A program made the translations under genes and the position numbers. Below, piece by piece: positions 50,201 to 58,799 of a DNA stretch of 64,000 nt (position 1 is the stretch's first letter; each line of letters starts with the position of its first letter). The stretch lies in the NCBI RefSeq assembly GCF_000152785.1, contig NZ_CH672414.1, positions 2,338,443 through 2,402,442 on the forward strand. Reading direction: 5' to 3'. The notes beneath the pieces were generated by a model, which saw only the letters and a program-made list of their open reading frames with translations, searched no databases and was not told the DNA's origin. Source of the DNA: Yoonia vestfoldensis SKA53 (GTDB taxonomy: Bacteria > Pseudomonadota > Alphaproteobacteria > Rhodobacterales > Rhodobacteraceae).

Positions 50201-50577
50201 AACGAATGGATTGTCTGGATTTTCAAACCACCCGGCGTCTCGATCGCACGGGCGAACAAGGTACGCGCAGCGCGCAGCTGGTCTGCGTCGATGGATCGGT
50301 CCACGCCAAGGCCCCGCAGATCGGCGCGCAGGGAATCATCCTGCATCATCGCCCACGCACCCAACCGCTTGAACAGGCGGTTCTGCATTTCGGCGGCGGC
50401 GGCCTTGGTATAGGTCAGGCACAGGATGTTTTGCGGCGACACATCCTCTAGCAGCAAACGCGCGACGCGGTCGGTCAACACGCGGGTCTTGCCGGACCCC
50501 GCATTGGCAGCCAGCCATGTGGATATCTGCGGATTGGCGGCATCGACCTGCCGCTGGGTTGCAGCGTCACGGATCAT
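47236..50577 (-). CDS. addA: Double-strand break repair helicase-nuclease AddA
   Basis: The ~1113-residue UvrD-type helicase has ANAGSGKTRVLTDRVARLLL at the N-terminus, later FVVGDKKQSIYSFQGADP, VMTVHGAKGLEAPIVILPET and YVAMTRAEKWLIIG, and a C-terminal PD-(D/E)XK nuclease with AVDYKTNR. AddAB resects double-strand ends for RecA, replacing RecBCD in alphaproteobacteria. ATG 50577 overlaps the addB stop by four bases. Confidence 0.95.
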   Translation of the reverse strand: MIRDAATQRQVDAANPQISTWLAANAGSGKTRVLTDRVARLLLEDVSPQNILCLTYTKAAAAEMQNRLFKRLGAWAMMQDDSLRADLRGLGVDRSIDADQLRAARTLFARAIETPGGLKIQTIHSFCAGVLRRFPLEAGVSPQFREMEDRAAQLLRADVMDQLVQGDASGVVHKMLHHFSGDSLAKLTAEVARHKDAFPKDTQRSDICRTLHLDPAMTVQTLVLRVLDADAIAALRQLQQICATGSVTDRKAAEKLRAVAADGTARLSDLQLLEGVFLFGDSAKDPFGPKIGSFPTKALREAHPELIADIDILMELVAGARQDRMALAALDRTLALYAFGRAFVPAYEARKLAMGSLDFDDLISKARALLTDPAVAQWVLFRLDGGIDHVLVDEAQDTSPAQWDVVETLTQEFATGAGSRPNRERTVFVVGDKKQSIYSFQGADPAAFDKMKAHFRAAHKAIGKPFEATSLDHSFRSSQAVLSVVDATFTGDQAAGMDDALTHIAFKDRMPGRVDLWPVIEAAKTEDNRPWYQPVDQPGDADHHVQMAQRIADQISHMIAHETIPVEDGNTGTYKRRRITAGDVLILVQRRSDLFAEIIRACKAAGLNIAGADRLRVGAELAVKDLAALLSFLALAEDDLSLAAALRSPLFGWSEQDLFTLAHHRGDKKFLWEALRKSAHHETLAVLNDLRGKADFLRPYDLIARILTRHDGRRKLLARLGPEAEDGIDALLSQALAYEQTGVPSLTGFLTWMQTDDLEVKRQMDSQGDKIRVMTVHGAKGLEAPIVILPETMTRKKDFKGEILPAPDCVIWKTISAATPASMVTLRDAVLAKQDEERLRLLYVAMTRAEKWLIIGASGDVGEGMESWYNIVAAGMKKRQAGAAMSGDLQVQRVAHLDWNGLDLVPKDAVTAPDVIVPEFGPLPDIARAKTISPSELLGAKVLPGDIAEDDADAKERGTLIHLLLEHLPRATPADRAALGYALVPTDTALTDSVIQLLDQPALAHLWNDDALTEVPITADLPDLGRIHGTIDRLILTPTTVLAVDYKTNRIVPDQPAHTPLGVLRQQAVYCAALRQVFPDRQITVAILWTAKAQLMDLPETLLHETMTGLATA

Positions 50578-53498
50578 GTCAGCACCTGCGGTTGCGCGGG
50601 ATCGCTGCTGTCCCATTCGCCAAAGCGGGACAGATGGTCATAGCTGCCCACGTCTTTCTTGGAAAATAACGCATAGCGAGCGGTATAGCCGCTGTCAGCC
50701 CGCCGCCAATGTTCGAAAAGTGCTGTCAGTTCGGCCATGGTCGTGTCGGTCGGATTGTCACTGATCGGTGCAAGGACGGTCTTTGCATCGGGCTTGATGC
50801 TGACAAATTGTGCATCGTCAACCTGCACCGGACCAACACCTTCAAAACCACCGCGTTCTACCATCGCCACCTCTAGCAACAGTTGTTTGTCGAACTTTTC
50901 CTGCTGCGGTTTGGTTGGCATGGTGCCGGTCTTGTAATCATACAGGATCGCCGTGCCGCTGGGCGTCAGGTCGATCCGGTCGGCCTTGCAGGTCAGTGTC
51001 ACCTCGACATCAGGGATCAAAAGCTTGCCTTCTTGCTCGACCAGACGTGTGTCTGACAGGGCATGCCGGCCCACCTCGGCCTTGCAGAATGCATCTGCAG
51101 CCAGCGCAAAGCGTGCCATCCATTGCGCGCGATGCGTGGGCCATGGGCATTTTTCGGTGAAATGCCGCGTGGCGATAGCCAGCAAGGCGTCCAGATCATC
51201 AGGCGCATGGTTTTGCCTGACAAACTCCTCAAGTATGCCGTGGATGATCACCCCGCGTAGCGGGGCATCGGCGCTGGGCGTCAGCGGGTCCAGCGGGTCC
51301 AGCCGCAGCACTTTGCGCGCATAGATCGCATAGGGGTCGCGGATCAGCGTCTTGATCTGCGTGACGGAAAACCGGTTTGGCCGTGCCGCGACAGGCGGGC
51401 AGGGCGCTGGGCGTTTCACTTTTGCGACATCAGCCCCGGGGGCGGATAGTTTTGCTGCCATCGCCAGCCACGCCGCACCGCGCGCTTGCATACGGTCCAA
51501 CGCCTCTGGCCCGTTCTGGTCTGGCAAACCGCCCAAAAGGTTCGTAAGCCGGTTGAGCCAGCGCGACGGGATGGTTTCGGCGTCAGATGACCGTTTGGCG
51601 CGGGTAATCCAGACCTCGCGGCCGGCCACGGCCTGCTGGTAATCATGCGCTGACAGCCCCACGCGGCGTTCTGGCAGCAACAGCCCCGCCTGCGCGCGCA
51701 TCATCCGGTTTAACCAGGGGTCGGGGGCGGGCGCCTCTGGCCAGACGCCATCATTCATGCCGCCAAGGATGGTCAGATCAGCGCCTTGTACGCGCGCCTC
51801 TAGCGTGCCCCAGATCAAGATCTGTGGATGGCCTGCATCACGGTCGCGCACCACGCCCGCCGACAGGATCTTGCCGAACAAAGCCGCATAATCGCGGGGC
51901 GACATGACGCCACCGGCACCGGCATGGGTGCGCAGATCGGTGCAGATGCGCTGTGCCTCACGGCCCGCCGCTTCGTCCCAAAGACCGCCGGCACCGGGCA
52001 GGGCGGGACCGGCGCAAAACGATTCTGCCAACGTCAGATGCGCGTCCAGATGGTCGGTCAGATGTTTGTCGCCCACGGTATCAAGGCCTGTGACCAGCTC
52101 CGCCACCCATTGCGCCCAAGGCTGGCGATCTGCGCGTGTGCTTGCCCATCCTAGCAGCGTGTCCGCCGTCGGGAACGGTGGCCCATACTTGCGCAGGTCC
52201 AGTTCCAGATCATGCGTCATGCGCAGGTGATCACCGCGGTCGGCGTTGTCCGAATGGCACAGCGGGTGCTTGAGCAGGGTCAGCAACGCCTCGCCCGTCA
52301 ATTGCGTGCCGAACAGGTCTGCCACATGCCGCAAAAACCGCCCCGGTGGCGACAGTTGCAAGGGCGTGCCTGCGCTGTCGTCAGGTTTGATGTCCCACCG
52401 GTCCAAGGCGGCGGTCACCTGCCGCGTCAGCATCCGGTCAGGCGAGATCAGCGCGGCGGTGATCCCGTCCTGCACCGCTTGGCGCAGGCGCAGCGCGATG
52501 GCCTCTGCTTCGGCGCGCGGGGATGCGGCCTCTAGCAAGGTTAGCCCTTCGGTCGCGGCGATCAGACAGCCCAGGTCGGGGCCTTCTTGCAACCACTGGT
52601 TTGTGACGGGTGCAGGCCGCAGCGACAGCGACACCAGGCGGTTGCGCGCGGGGCGTTGTGGCGCAAGGTCGGACCAGCGGGCCACATCGGCAGGGCCAAA
52701 ACCGATCAGGTCCATCAACCGTTTGAACCGGTATTGCGGATGACCCTCATGCGTCAGCCCGTCATCCATCGCGGACCAGACGGTATCCGGCAGGTCGGTG
52801 TCATAGCCCGGTAGCACGATCGCCCCTTGCGGCAGTTTCGCCACCGCCTGCATGAACAGCGCCGTCGCCCCGCGCGACCCGGTGGACCCTGCCACGATCA
52901 CGGGATGATCGGGGGGCGCGTCCGCCCAGCGCGCGGCTAGTGTTTCGATCACCAGCCTTTGGCGGGCCTCTGTATCGGGCTGGGTGGTGGTGTCGAAAAA
53001 CTGCGCAATGATCGTCAGGAATTTCTGCGCGCGCGCCCAATGGCCAGACTGATCGCTGACATCAAGTTTGGCAATGGCATCGGGGCTGACCCCTTCACCC
53101 TGCATTTCATCCATCAAGCTGGCCAGACTGTCTGACAGATCATAAAGTGCCGCACGCGGGGCCAGATCGGGTTCGCTTTGCAGCAGCTGCGCAACCAGTT
53201 GCGACAGTTCCAGACGGCGCTGCAAAGGTGCTATGGCAGGTGGTACATCTTTCGAGATGGGGTCCCGGGCAAGGTCCGTTACCAGCCGGATGCGCGGCAA
53301 CAGCAGTGCAGGCCCGTCATCGAACATCGCACGGATGCGACGCTGCATACGGGCGGTGTTGACGTAGATCTCCACCCGCGCGAAATCCTCTGGTGGCATA
53401 TGCTGCGCGCGCGCCATCAGCCCCGTGACAAGGCCCTTGGCATAATCAACACCGCAGGGTTCGCAAAAAATGCGGGGGGTGGTGGTTGGGTCAAACAT
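50574..53498 (-). CDS. addB: Double-strand break repair protein AddB
   Basis: The ~974-residue partner of AddA shows the alphaproteobacterial AddB pattern: FCEPCGVDYAKGLVTGLM at the N-terminus, GSTGSRGATALFMQAVA, GTLEARVQGADLTILGGMNDGVWPE, and a C-terminal nuclease region with TQIKTLIRDPYAIYAR and LYDYKTG. ATG 53498 overlaps the upstream murU stop by eight bases; the longer frame is not conserved-looking. Confidence 0.93.
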   Translation of the reverse strand: MFDPTTTPRIFCEPCGVDYAKGLVTGLMARAQHMPPEDFARVEIYVNTARMQRRIRAMFDDGPALLLPRIRLVTDLARDPISKDVPPAIAPLQRRLELSQLVAQLLQSEPDLAPRAALYDLSDSLASLMDEMQGEGVSPDAIAKLDVSDQSGHWARAQKFLTIIAQFFDTTTQPDTEARQRLVIETLAARWADAPPDHPVIVAGSTGSRGATALFMQAVAKLPQGAIVLPGYDTDLPDTVWSAMDDGLTHEGHPQYRFKRLMDLIGFGPADVARWSDLAPQRPARNRLVSLSLRPAPVTNQWLQEGPDLGCLIAATEGLTLLEAASPRAEAEAIALRLRQAVQDGITAALISPDRMLTRQVTAALDRWDIKPDDSAGTPLQLSPPGRFLRHVADLFGTQLTGEALLTLLKHPLCHSDNADRGDHLRMTHDLELDLRKYGPPFPTADTLLGWASTRADRQPWAQWVAELVTGLDTVGDKHLTDHLDAHLTLAESFCAGPALPGAGGLWDEAAGREAQRICTDLRTHAGAGGVMSPRDYAALFGKILSAGVVRDRDAGHPQILIWGTLEARVQGADLTILGGMNDGVWPEAPAPDPWLNRMMRAQAGLLLPERRVGLSAHDYQQAVAGREVWITRAKRSSDAETIPSRWLNRLTNLLGGLPDQNGPEALDRMQARGAAWLAMAAKLSAPGADVAKVKRPAPCPPVAARPNRFSVTQIKTLIRDPYAIYARKVLRLDPLDPLTPSADAPLRGVIIHGILEEFVRQNHAPDDLDALLAIATRHFTEKCPWPTHRAQWMARFALAADAFCKAEVGRHALSDTRLVEQEGKLLIPDVEVTLTCKADRIDLTPSGTAILYDYKTGTMPTKPQQEKFDKQLLLEVAMVERGGFEGVGPVQVDDAQFVSIKPDAKTVLAPISDNPTDTTMAELTALFEHWRRADSGYTARYALFSKKDVGSYDHLSRFGEWDSSDPAQPQVLT

Positions 53499-54162
53499 GC
53501 AGCATCGCCTCTGCCAGCGGGATGCTGGATGGTTGCCCGACATCGCACCATTGCCCGTCATAAACCACGCCATAAAGCCCGCCACGTGCGGCCATCGCAT
53601 CCCAGATCAGGTTCAGCGAAAAGACATCCTGCCCGACATCACCCAACGTCTCGGTACGGATGATCTGCACGCCGGTATATATTGCGTCTGGCGCGCGGTG
53701 CAGCCTGCCGTCCGCATCACGGGCGAAATCGCCCGCGCCTTTGTGCCCGTGGACGCGGTCGCGCGGCACGATCAGCAACAGCGCTTCCATCGCGTCGTGC
53801 CAGGCGGCGGTCAATTGCGCAATCGGGTTTGGCCCGCGCCAGACCGCGTCACTGTTCATCGTGATCACCGGACCTGTGCCCAGCAATGGCAGCGCGTTGC
53901 GTAAGCCGCCGCCGGTTTCGCGCAGCTGGTCGGTTTCGTCGGAAAACATGATGTTCCTGCCTGCCAGATGCGTGCGCAGCATGGGAGCATGGTAATGCAG
54001 GTTCACGACCTTTGCACCGATCTGTGGCAAGTCAGTCAGCGCCAGCGCATGGTCGATCAGCGGTTTGCCTGCGACCTGTACCAGCGGCTTGGGCCGGTCC
54101 TTGACCAGATCGCCCATGCGGGTGCCCAGCCCCGCCGCGAACAAAAGCACAGGAAACTTCAT
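53491..54162 (-). CDS. murU: N-acetylmuramate 1-phosphate uridylyltransferase MurU-like nucleotidyltransferase
   Basis: The 223-residue protein has the nucleotidyltransferase signature FAAGLGTRMGDLVKDRPKPLVQVAGKPLIDH, then MNSDAVW and a short C-terminus, matching MurU in size. With the overlapping upstream APH-fold kinase (AmgK-like) it would convert recycled MurNAc to UDP-MurNAc without going through the usual UDP-GlcNAc route. Specificity rests on the amgK-murU pairing rather than on a unique residue. Confidence 0.78.
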   Translation of the reverse strand: MKFPVLLFAAGLGTRMGDLVKDRPKPLVQVAGKPLIDHALALTDLPQIGAKVVNLHYHAPMLRTHLAGRNIMFSDETDQLRETGGGLRNALPLLGTGPVITMNSDAVWRGPNPIAQLTAAWHDAMEALLLIVPRDRVHGHKGAGDFARDADGRLHRAPDAIYTGVQIIRTETLGDVGQDVFSLNLIWDAMAARGGLYGVVYDGQWCDVGQPSSIPLAEAMLHV

Positions 54163-55127
54163 CGTTGCAACCTTGCCAGTAGAGCTGTGTCTGGTGCTGG
54201 TAGCATGTCAGATACTGCCGCGCGCAGATCGGATAGCGCGGGATGCGCGAGGTCTTTTTGCAACTGCGCCCAGACGCGCGGGATCATCGGGATGTAGCGG
54301 GTTTTGCCCATTTCGACAGCTAGCCGCGCAAAGACGCCCAGGATTCGCAGGTTCCGCTGCGCACCCAAACAGGCCAGTTGCGCGGGGAAATCCGCGCCTG
54401 CGCCGGTCTCTGCCATGAAATGCGCGACCATCGCGGCGCAGATATCATCCGGCACATCGCGCCTTGCGTCACGCAGCAGCGACGCCAGATCATAGCCCAA
54501 AGGTGCGACAAAGGCGTCCTGAAAATCGAGCAACCCGACGCGGGCAAGACCCACCAGTTCAGGCCGCCAGATCAGGTTTTCTGCATGGTAATCGCGCAGC
54601 GCCAATGTATCAGGCTGTGGGGCCAGCGCCTGCATCGTTTTGGTCACGGCGGCAACAAGATCAGGCAGGGGGCGCTGGGCGTAATGGGTGCCGGTGATCG
54701 CCACCATTTCTCCTGCAACCTGTGGTGTCAGCCGTGTCAGCGCAGGAGGTGGCAGCTTGGCCAGATGGATCAGCACATCGGTGCTGGCGCGATAGACCGG
54801 CAGCGCCTCGGTCGGGTGTTGGTCGAGCCATTGCGCCACGCTGTCGCGGCCAAGGTCGGACAACAGCAGCAACCCCGCCTGGCTGTCCTGCGCCAGTATC
54901 GCGGGCGGGTGCAGCCCAGCACTGACCAGACAGTGCGCAATGTCGATAAAAGGCGCAATATTCTCGCCCGTCTCGGGTGGTGCGTCCATCAGGATCACGG
55001 TCTTGGTCCCGTCGGTCAGCCGCAGATAGCGCCGGCTGGACGCATCGGCTGCGATGACCTGCCGTGTCCAGCGTTCATGCCCGGTGCGTGACAGGAAACC
55101 GGTGATGGCAGGGTCACGGTCAGACAT
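54159..55127 (-). CDS. amgK: APH-family phosphotransferase, probable anomeric sugar kinase AmgK
   Basis: This ~322-residue protein has an aminoglycoside phosphotransferase fold: ADASSRRYLRLTDG and VILMDAPPE at the N-terminus and the catalytic LRDYHAENLIW followed by GLLDFQDAFVAPLGYDLASLLRDA. In the AmgK-MurU recycling pathway it phosphorylates MurNAc at C1. ATG 55127 overlaps the tsaE stop by eight bases, and murU overlaps downstream by four. Confidence 0.78.
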   Translation of the reverse strand: MSDRDPAITGFLSRTGHERWTRQVIAADASSRRYLRLTDGTKTVILMDAPPETGENIAPFIDIAHCLVSAGLHPPAILAQDSQAGLLLLSDLGRDSVAQWLDQHPTEALPVYRASTDVLIHLAKLPPPALTRLTPQVAGEMVAITGTHYAQRPLPDLVAAVTKTMQALAPQPDTLALRDYHAENLIWRPELVGLARVGLLDFQDAFVAPLGYDLASLLRDARRDVPDDICAAMVAHFMAETGAGADFPAQLACLGAQRNLRILGVFARLAVEMGKTRYIPMIPRVWAQLQKDLAHPALSDLRAAVSDMLPAPDTALLARLQR

Positions 55128-55584
55128 GCAGGTCTGCCAGACGATCCTGCCAAGCAAGCGGCGCGTCGAAGGTTACAAGGTGATCAGTCGCACGCGCCGC
55201 GAAAGTCAGGGTCAGCGCATCTAGCGGCGTATCATGCCCCAACCTGTCAGGCCATTCAATCAGGCAGATCGCGGTCTGGAACGCCTCGTCCAAACCAAGC
55301 TCCAGCACTTCGGACGGGTCGGTCAGGCGATACAGATCGCAGTGCCAGATGTCGCCATCCGGTGCGTCATAGGTCTGGACCAGTGTGAAGGTTGGGGATG
55401 GCACATCCTCCATCCGGTTCAGGCGGGCGCGGATCACGCCGCGCGCAAAGGCAGATTTTCCCGCACCGATGGGACCCTGCAACAGGATCGTATCACCGGG
55501 GCGCAACAATGCGGCCATCGCTGCGGCAAAACGATTGGTCGCCGCTTCATCGGCAAGGCTGATCTGGCGGGCTGTGGCGGTCAT
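55120..55584 (-). CDS. tsaE: tRNA threonylcarbamoyladenosine biosynthesis ATPase TsaE
   Basis: The 154-residue protein has the P-loop ILLQGPIGAGKSAFARGVI, the PSPTFTLVQTY motif and WHCDLYRLTDPSEVLELGLDEAF, all standard for TsaE. It is required with TsaB/C/D for t6A37 in tRNAs reading ANN codons. It is the first gene of the coupled tsaE-amgK-murU-addB-addA series. Confidence 0.95.
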   Translation of the reverse strand: MTATARQISLADEAATNRFAAAMAALLRPGDTILLQGPIGAGKSAFARGVIRARLNRMEDVPSPTFTLVQTYDAPDGDIWHCDLYRLTDPSEVLELGLDEAFQTAICLIEWPDRLGHDTPLDALTLTFAARATDHLVTFDAPLAWQDRLADLHV

Positions 55585-55625
55585 GGACGGACTCTATGGT
55601 CTGTGCCACCACCTGCAAGTCCAAA

Positions 55626-57179
55626 TCAGCGTTTCAGCGCGCGGATCGCGGGATCGGTCTGGGTCAGTTTGCGCAAAACAGGCAGGTGCCGCGGAGCCAG
55701 CGAGAAACGCACCATCGTCATGCCGCCGGCAATCGGTGTCGCCTGACAGCGCAGCATCCGGCCATCCGCCAAGAGCGCATCATCAGACCAAGTTTCGCGC
55801 GGTCCTGCCTGATGGATAAAGTGGTGCAAGTCGGTCCAGTCTGTGGTGGGCGCGCAATAGGCATGCCATCTGGCGATTTCGGATGTTGCAGCGCGATGTT
55901 CCAACCCTGGATCTGCCACCATCCCCCACAGCGATGCATACGCACGGTTATACATCACCAGCGTCCCGGCTACAGTGAACACTGCGATCCCGTCTGACAG
56001 CGCGTCCAGTACGGCCTGTCCTGTTTCAATATCGGACCGGAACCGGCGGGTCAGGGACAGATCGGCGGTGACATCCTCGAACAGAAAGGCAAAGGCGCCG
56101 TTGGGATGCGGCCGACCTGTCACGCGAAAGGCTTGCCCGTCAGGTAGGTTCCACATCTCTCGGTAGGTGCCGTTCTTGGCAGCCGCTTCAACGGCGGTGA
56201 ATTGATCGCGCCAAGACGCATAATCCTTGGGTTCGGGCAGGATGCGGGTTTCGCGCAGCCGGTCCAGCACGGTATCAATTGTCGGGCGTGTGCTTAGAAA
56301 TTCGAACCCCAGCCGTGTCATATCCAGCAGCGCGGGGTTGAATGTTACCAACCGGCGCTGTTTATCAAAAATCGCAAGCCCGATCGACAATTCAGCAAAT
56401 GTCTTGCCAAGGGTCTGAACAAAACTCTGGCGGTCTTGGTCTGCGCGGACGGCGATGCTTGTGTCGGTGGCAAAATGTAGCGTTGACCCACCCTGTTGCA
56501 CCGATAGCACGTCGAACCATTGGTTGGTCTCTTTGCCCGCCGTTGGAAAGGCAATCCGGCGGGTGCCATTTGTCGCGCCCGCCTCGAATGCCGATCTCTG
56601 CGCCACCATCTCGTCGTGTGTCATGTCGTGTTTTGCCCAGAAATCTGCATGGGCTTGATTAGACCATGTCACCTTTCCGTCGCCATCTGTGCGCCATATC
56701 AATTGCGGCGTATGCCGCAGCACATCGCGCAACAAAGCCAGTTCGCCGGCTTGCTGGCTGGTCGCGAAGGGGACTGGTGCTGCGCCATCCGCCTCGGTCG
56801 GTAACGCGCCGCAGACGGCCACGCGCAACTGGCCAAGCGGCCAGTCCACCTCGATCCACATGGTATCGTACTGACGATGCCCGATCCTGCACGGCTTTTG
56901 TTCGGTGGTGTCAAGATACCCGGCCAGACCAGGAAATTCTGGGTCAAGGACATGGATCATCGCATCACGTTCGGGAATCAGGTTGAACGGTGCGATCATC
57001 TGCTGGGCGTCCTGCGTCGTGTCGATCAACTGATCGCCATGAAACAGGAACACCGGCCCTGACGGCGCCATCACAGGCTCTGGATCAACCGCCGCCGCGC
57101 GGGTGGTTATGTGCCATTGCGATCGAAGTCCGACGACGATCGCCAGAACGGCGATGGTCAAGAGAATCAGCGACATCAT
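55626..57179 (-). CDS. PAS-domain protein with one membrane helix and no kinase domain (DivL-like)
   Basis: The 517-residue protein has one N-terminal helix (MMSLILLTIAVLAIVVGL), then three PAS-like segments: around RHTPQLIWRTDGDGKVTWSNQAHADF, LSIGLAIFDKQRRLVTFNPALLDM and VLDALSDGIAVFTVAGTLVMYNRAYASLWG. It ends near residue 517 without a histidine phosphorylation box or ATPase domain. A PAS protein called DivL acts on the CckA-ChpT-CtrA relay in Rhodobacter capsulatus, and this position beside regB and tsaE fits, but I assign it only by resemblance and context. Confidence 0.68.
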   Translation of the reverse strand: MMSLILLTIAVLAIVVGLRSQWHITTRAAAVDPEPVMAPSGPVFLFHGDQLIDTTQDAQQMIAPFNLIPERDAMIHVLDPEFPGLAGYLDTTEQKPCRIGHRQYDTMWIEVDWPLGQLRVAVCGALPTEADGAAPVPFATSQQAGELALLRDVLRHTPQLIWRTDGDGKVTWSNQAHADFWAKHDMTHDEMVAQRSAFEAGATNGTRRIAFPTAGKETNQWFDVLSVQQGGSTLHFATDTSIAVRADQDRQSFVQTLGKTFAELSIGLAIFDKQRRLVTFNPALLDMTRLGFEFLSTRPTIDTVLDRLRETRILPEPKDYASWRDQFTAVEAAAKNGTYREMWNLPDGQAFRVTGRPHPNGAFAFLFEDVTADLSLTRRFRSDIETGQAVLDALSDGIAVFTVAGTLVMYNRAYASLWGMVADPGLEHRAATSEIARWHAYCAPTTDWTDLHHFIHQAGPRETWSDDALLADGRMLRCQATPIAGGMTMVRFSLAPRHLPVLRKLTQTDPAIRALKR

Positions 57180-57252
57180 GCAGCAATCCTTGCCAGTTCA
57201 CGCCAAGACCCTCACCCAGCAAAGTTAATCGCCGGTTAAGTGTCAGGCAGAA

Positions 57253-58656
57253 TCATGGCCAGGGTCTGATCGGTACATTCTGCCCCAGCGCAGTGGCATT
57301 ACCCTTGGGATCGGATGCCAGCTTTTCGCGTGGCCAGACGACTTCAACGATCGCGCCACCCGTGGCCTGCCCTGTCCAGCTGGCATGGCCATGTCTGCGG
57401 CTGTTGGCAAAGGTCAGTTGTGCGCCGGATCGTTCAAGCAGCGTCTTGGCGATGAACAGTCCCAGCCCCATGCCTTCGTATCCGGGGCGGCGATAGCCGT
57501 CTTCGGCCAGCCTGCGCCGCCTTACATAAGGATCGCCGATGCGCCCGATCACAGATTGTGGAAAACCGCTGCCATCGTCTGATATGCGGATGCTGATCGC
57601 GCTGTCGGACCATGTCATTTCGATCCAGACTTCGCTTTGGGAAAAGTCGACGGCGTTCTGGATCAGGTTGCGCAGGCCGTGGATGATTTCGGGCCTGCGG
57701 TTGATAACCGGTTGGGTCTGGCTTGCGCCTTGCTCGGGGGCGATCTCAAACGTGACCATCTTGCCACGGCTCAGATGTGGCTCTGCCGCTTCGCGCACCA
57801 CGGTTTCCAAGGGCGCCTGCCGCAAATGCAGGTCATCCTTGCCGACGCGTCCCATCGAATGCAGGATGTCGCGGCATCTGTCGGCTTGCGTCCGGATCAG
57901 GATGGCGTCCTCAAGCAGTTCGGGGTGGTTTTCCAATTCTTCCATCAGTTCGGTGCTGACCAGTTTGATCGTCGCCAGCGGCGTGCCCAGCTCATGCGCA
58001 GCGGCGGCGACGACACCGCCCAGATCTGTCAACTTCTGTTCGCGCGCCAGTGCCAACTGCGTGGCAAGCAGGGCTTCGCCCATGGCGTGCATCTCGGTTG
58101 TGACCTGGCGCGCATAGATCGCCAGAAAGACGACACCGATCACAAGGGCCAGCCAGAACCCGAACTGGAACAACATGGGCAAGGCCAATGGGCGCCCATC
58201 AGGCATGAGCAATGGCATGTGAGAATTGGTGATCAACGTGATCAGCAAGATCGCGACAACGCCCAGAAATACCGTGCTGCGCAAGTGCAAAACCGTCGCG
58301 GCGATCGTGACAGGGGCCAGCAACAAAAGGGCGAAAGGATTGTTCATCCCCCCCGTCAGAAACAGCAGAACACCCAATTGCATCAGGTCAAAAAATAGCC
58401 ACAGGGTGGCTTCGCGTTCGGACAATCGCTTGTTTTCGGGGCTGCTGTAGCGCGACAACAGATTGGCAAGTACCGCGCTGGCGATGACCAGCCCAACCAT
58501 CCCGTACTGAAAATCCAGTTGATAAATGTTCGCTGCGACAATCGCAGCAATCGCCTGCCCCAACGCCGCGAACCAGCGCAGCGTGACCAGTGTGCGCAAA
58601 CGCACCCAGTTGCTGCGTTCCTGATCTTGAAACATCTGGAATTCGGAAATTGACAT
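57253..58656 (-). CDS. regB: Redox sensor histidine kinase RegB/PrrB
   Basis: The 467-residue kinase has six membrane helices, the quinone-sensing loop TGGMNNPFALLLLAPV (about 101-116), the H box AAAAHELGTPLATI with His221, and the redox cysteine in QADRCRDILHSMGR at Cys261, equivalent to His225 and Cys265 of R. capsulatus RegB. The ATPase domain follows (LRNLIQNAVDFS, GMGLGLFIAKTLLERSG). Reduced ubiquinone pool turns on kinase activity, phosphorylating RegA. ATG 58656 has a GAGG site; the longer frame to 58722 is not supported. Confidence 0.96.
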   Translation of the reverse strand: MSISEFQMFQDQERSNWVRLRTLVTLRWFAALGQAIAAIVAANIYQLDFQYGMVGLVIASAVLANLLSRYSSPENKRLSEREATLWLFFDLMQLGVLLFLTGGMNNPFALLLLAPVTIAATVLHLRSTVFLGVVAILLITLITNSHMPLLMPDGRPLALPMLFQFGFWLALVIGVVFLAIYARQVTTEMHAMGEALLATQLALAREQKLTDLGGVVAAAAHELGTPLATIKLVSTELMEELENHPELLEDAILIRTQADRCRDILHSMGRVGKDDLHLRQAPLETVVREAAEPHLSRGKMVTFEIAPEQGASQTQPVINRRPEIIHGLRNLIQNAVDFSQSEVWIEMTWSDSAISIRISDDGSGFPQSVIGRIGDPYVRRRRLAEDGYRRPGYEGMGLGLFIAKTLLERSGAQLTFANSRRHGHASWTGQATGGAIVEVVWPREKLASDPKGNATALGQNVPIRPWP

Positions 58657-58743
58657 CGGCAGCGCCTCTGCAGCTGAAAGTGTCGTGATAATGCCTGGCC
58701 GCGCTGCGATCAATGCGACCAATCGACGATCGGCCTGCCACCG

Positions 58744-58786
58744 TTGACTGGCTGGCCGCGCGGCCTACTTAATAGGCGGTAAGATC
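58744..58786 (+). promoter_or_regulatory. Candidate regA promoter with 12-bp palindrome
   Basis: TTGACT at 58744-58749 is followed after 18 bases by CTTAAT (58768-58773), about 25 bases before the regA start. The perfect palindrome GGCCGCGCGGCC (58754-58765) lies in the spacer, and GC-rich GCGAC/CGACG pairs resembling RegA sites occur upstream. Autoregulation is only suggested. Confidence 0.3.
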
Positions 58787-58799
58787 AAGGATGACACGC

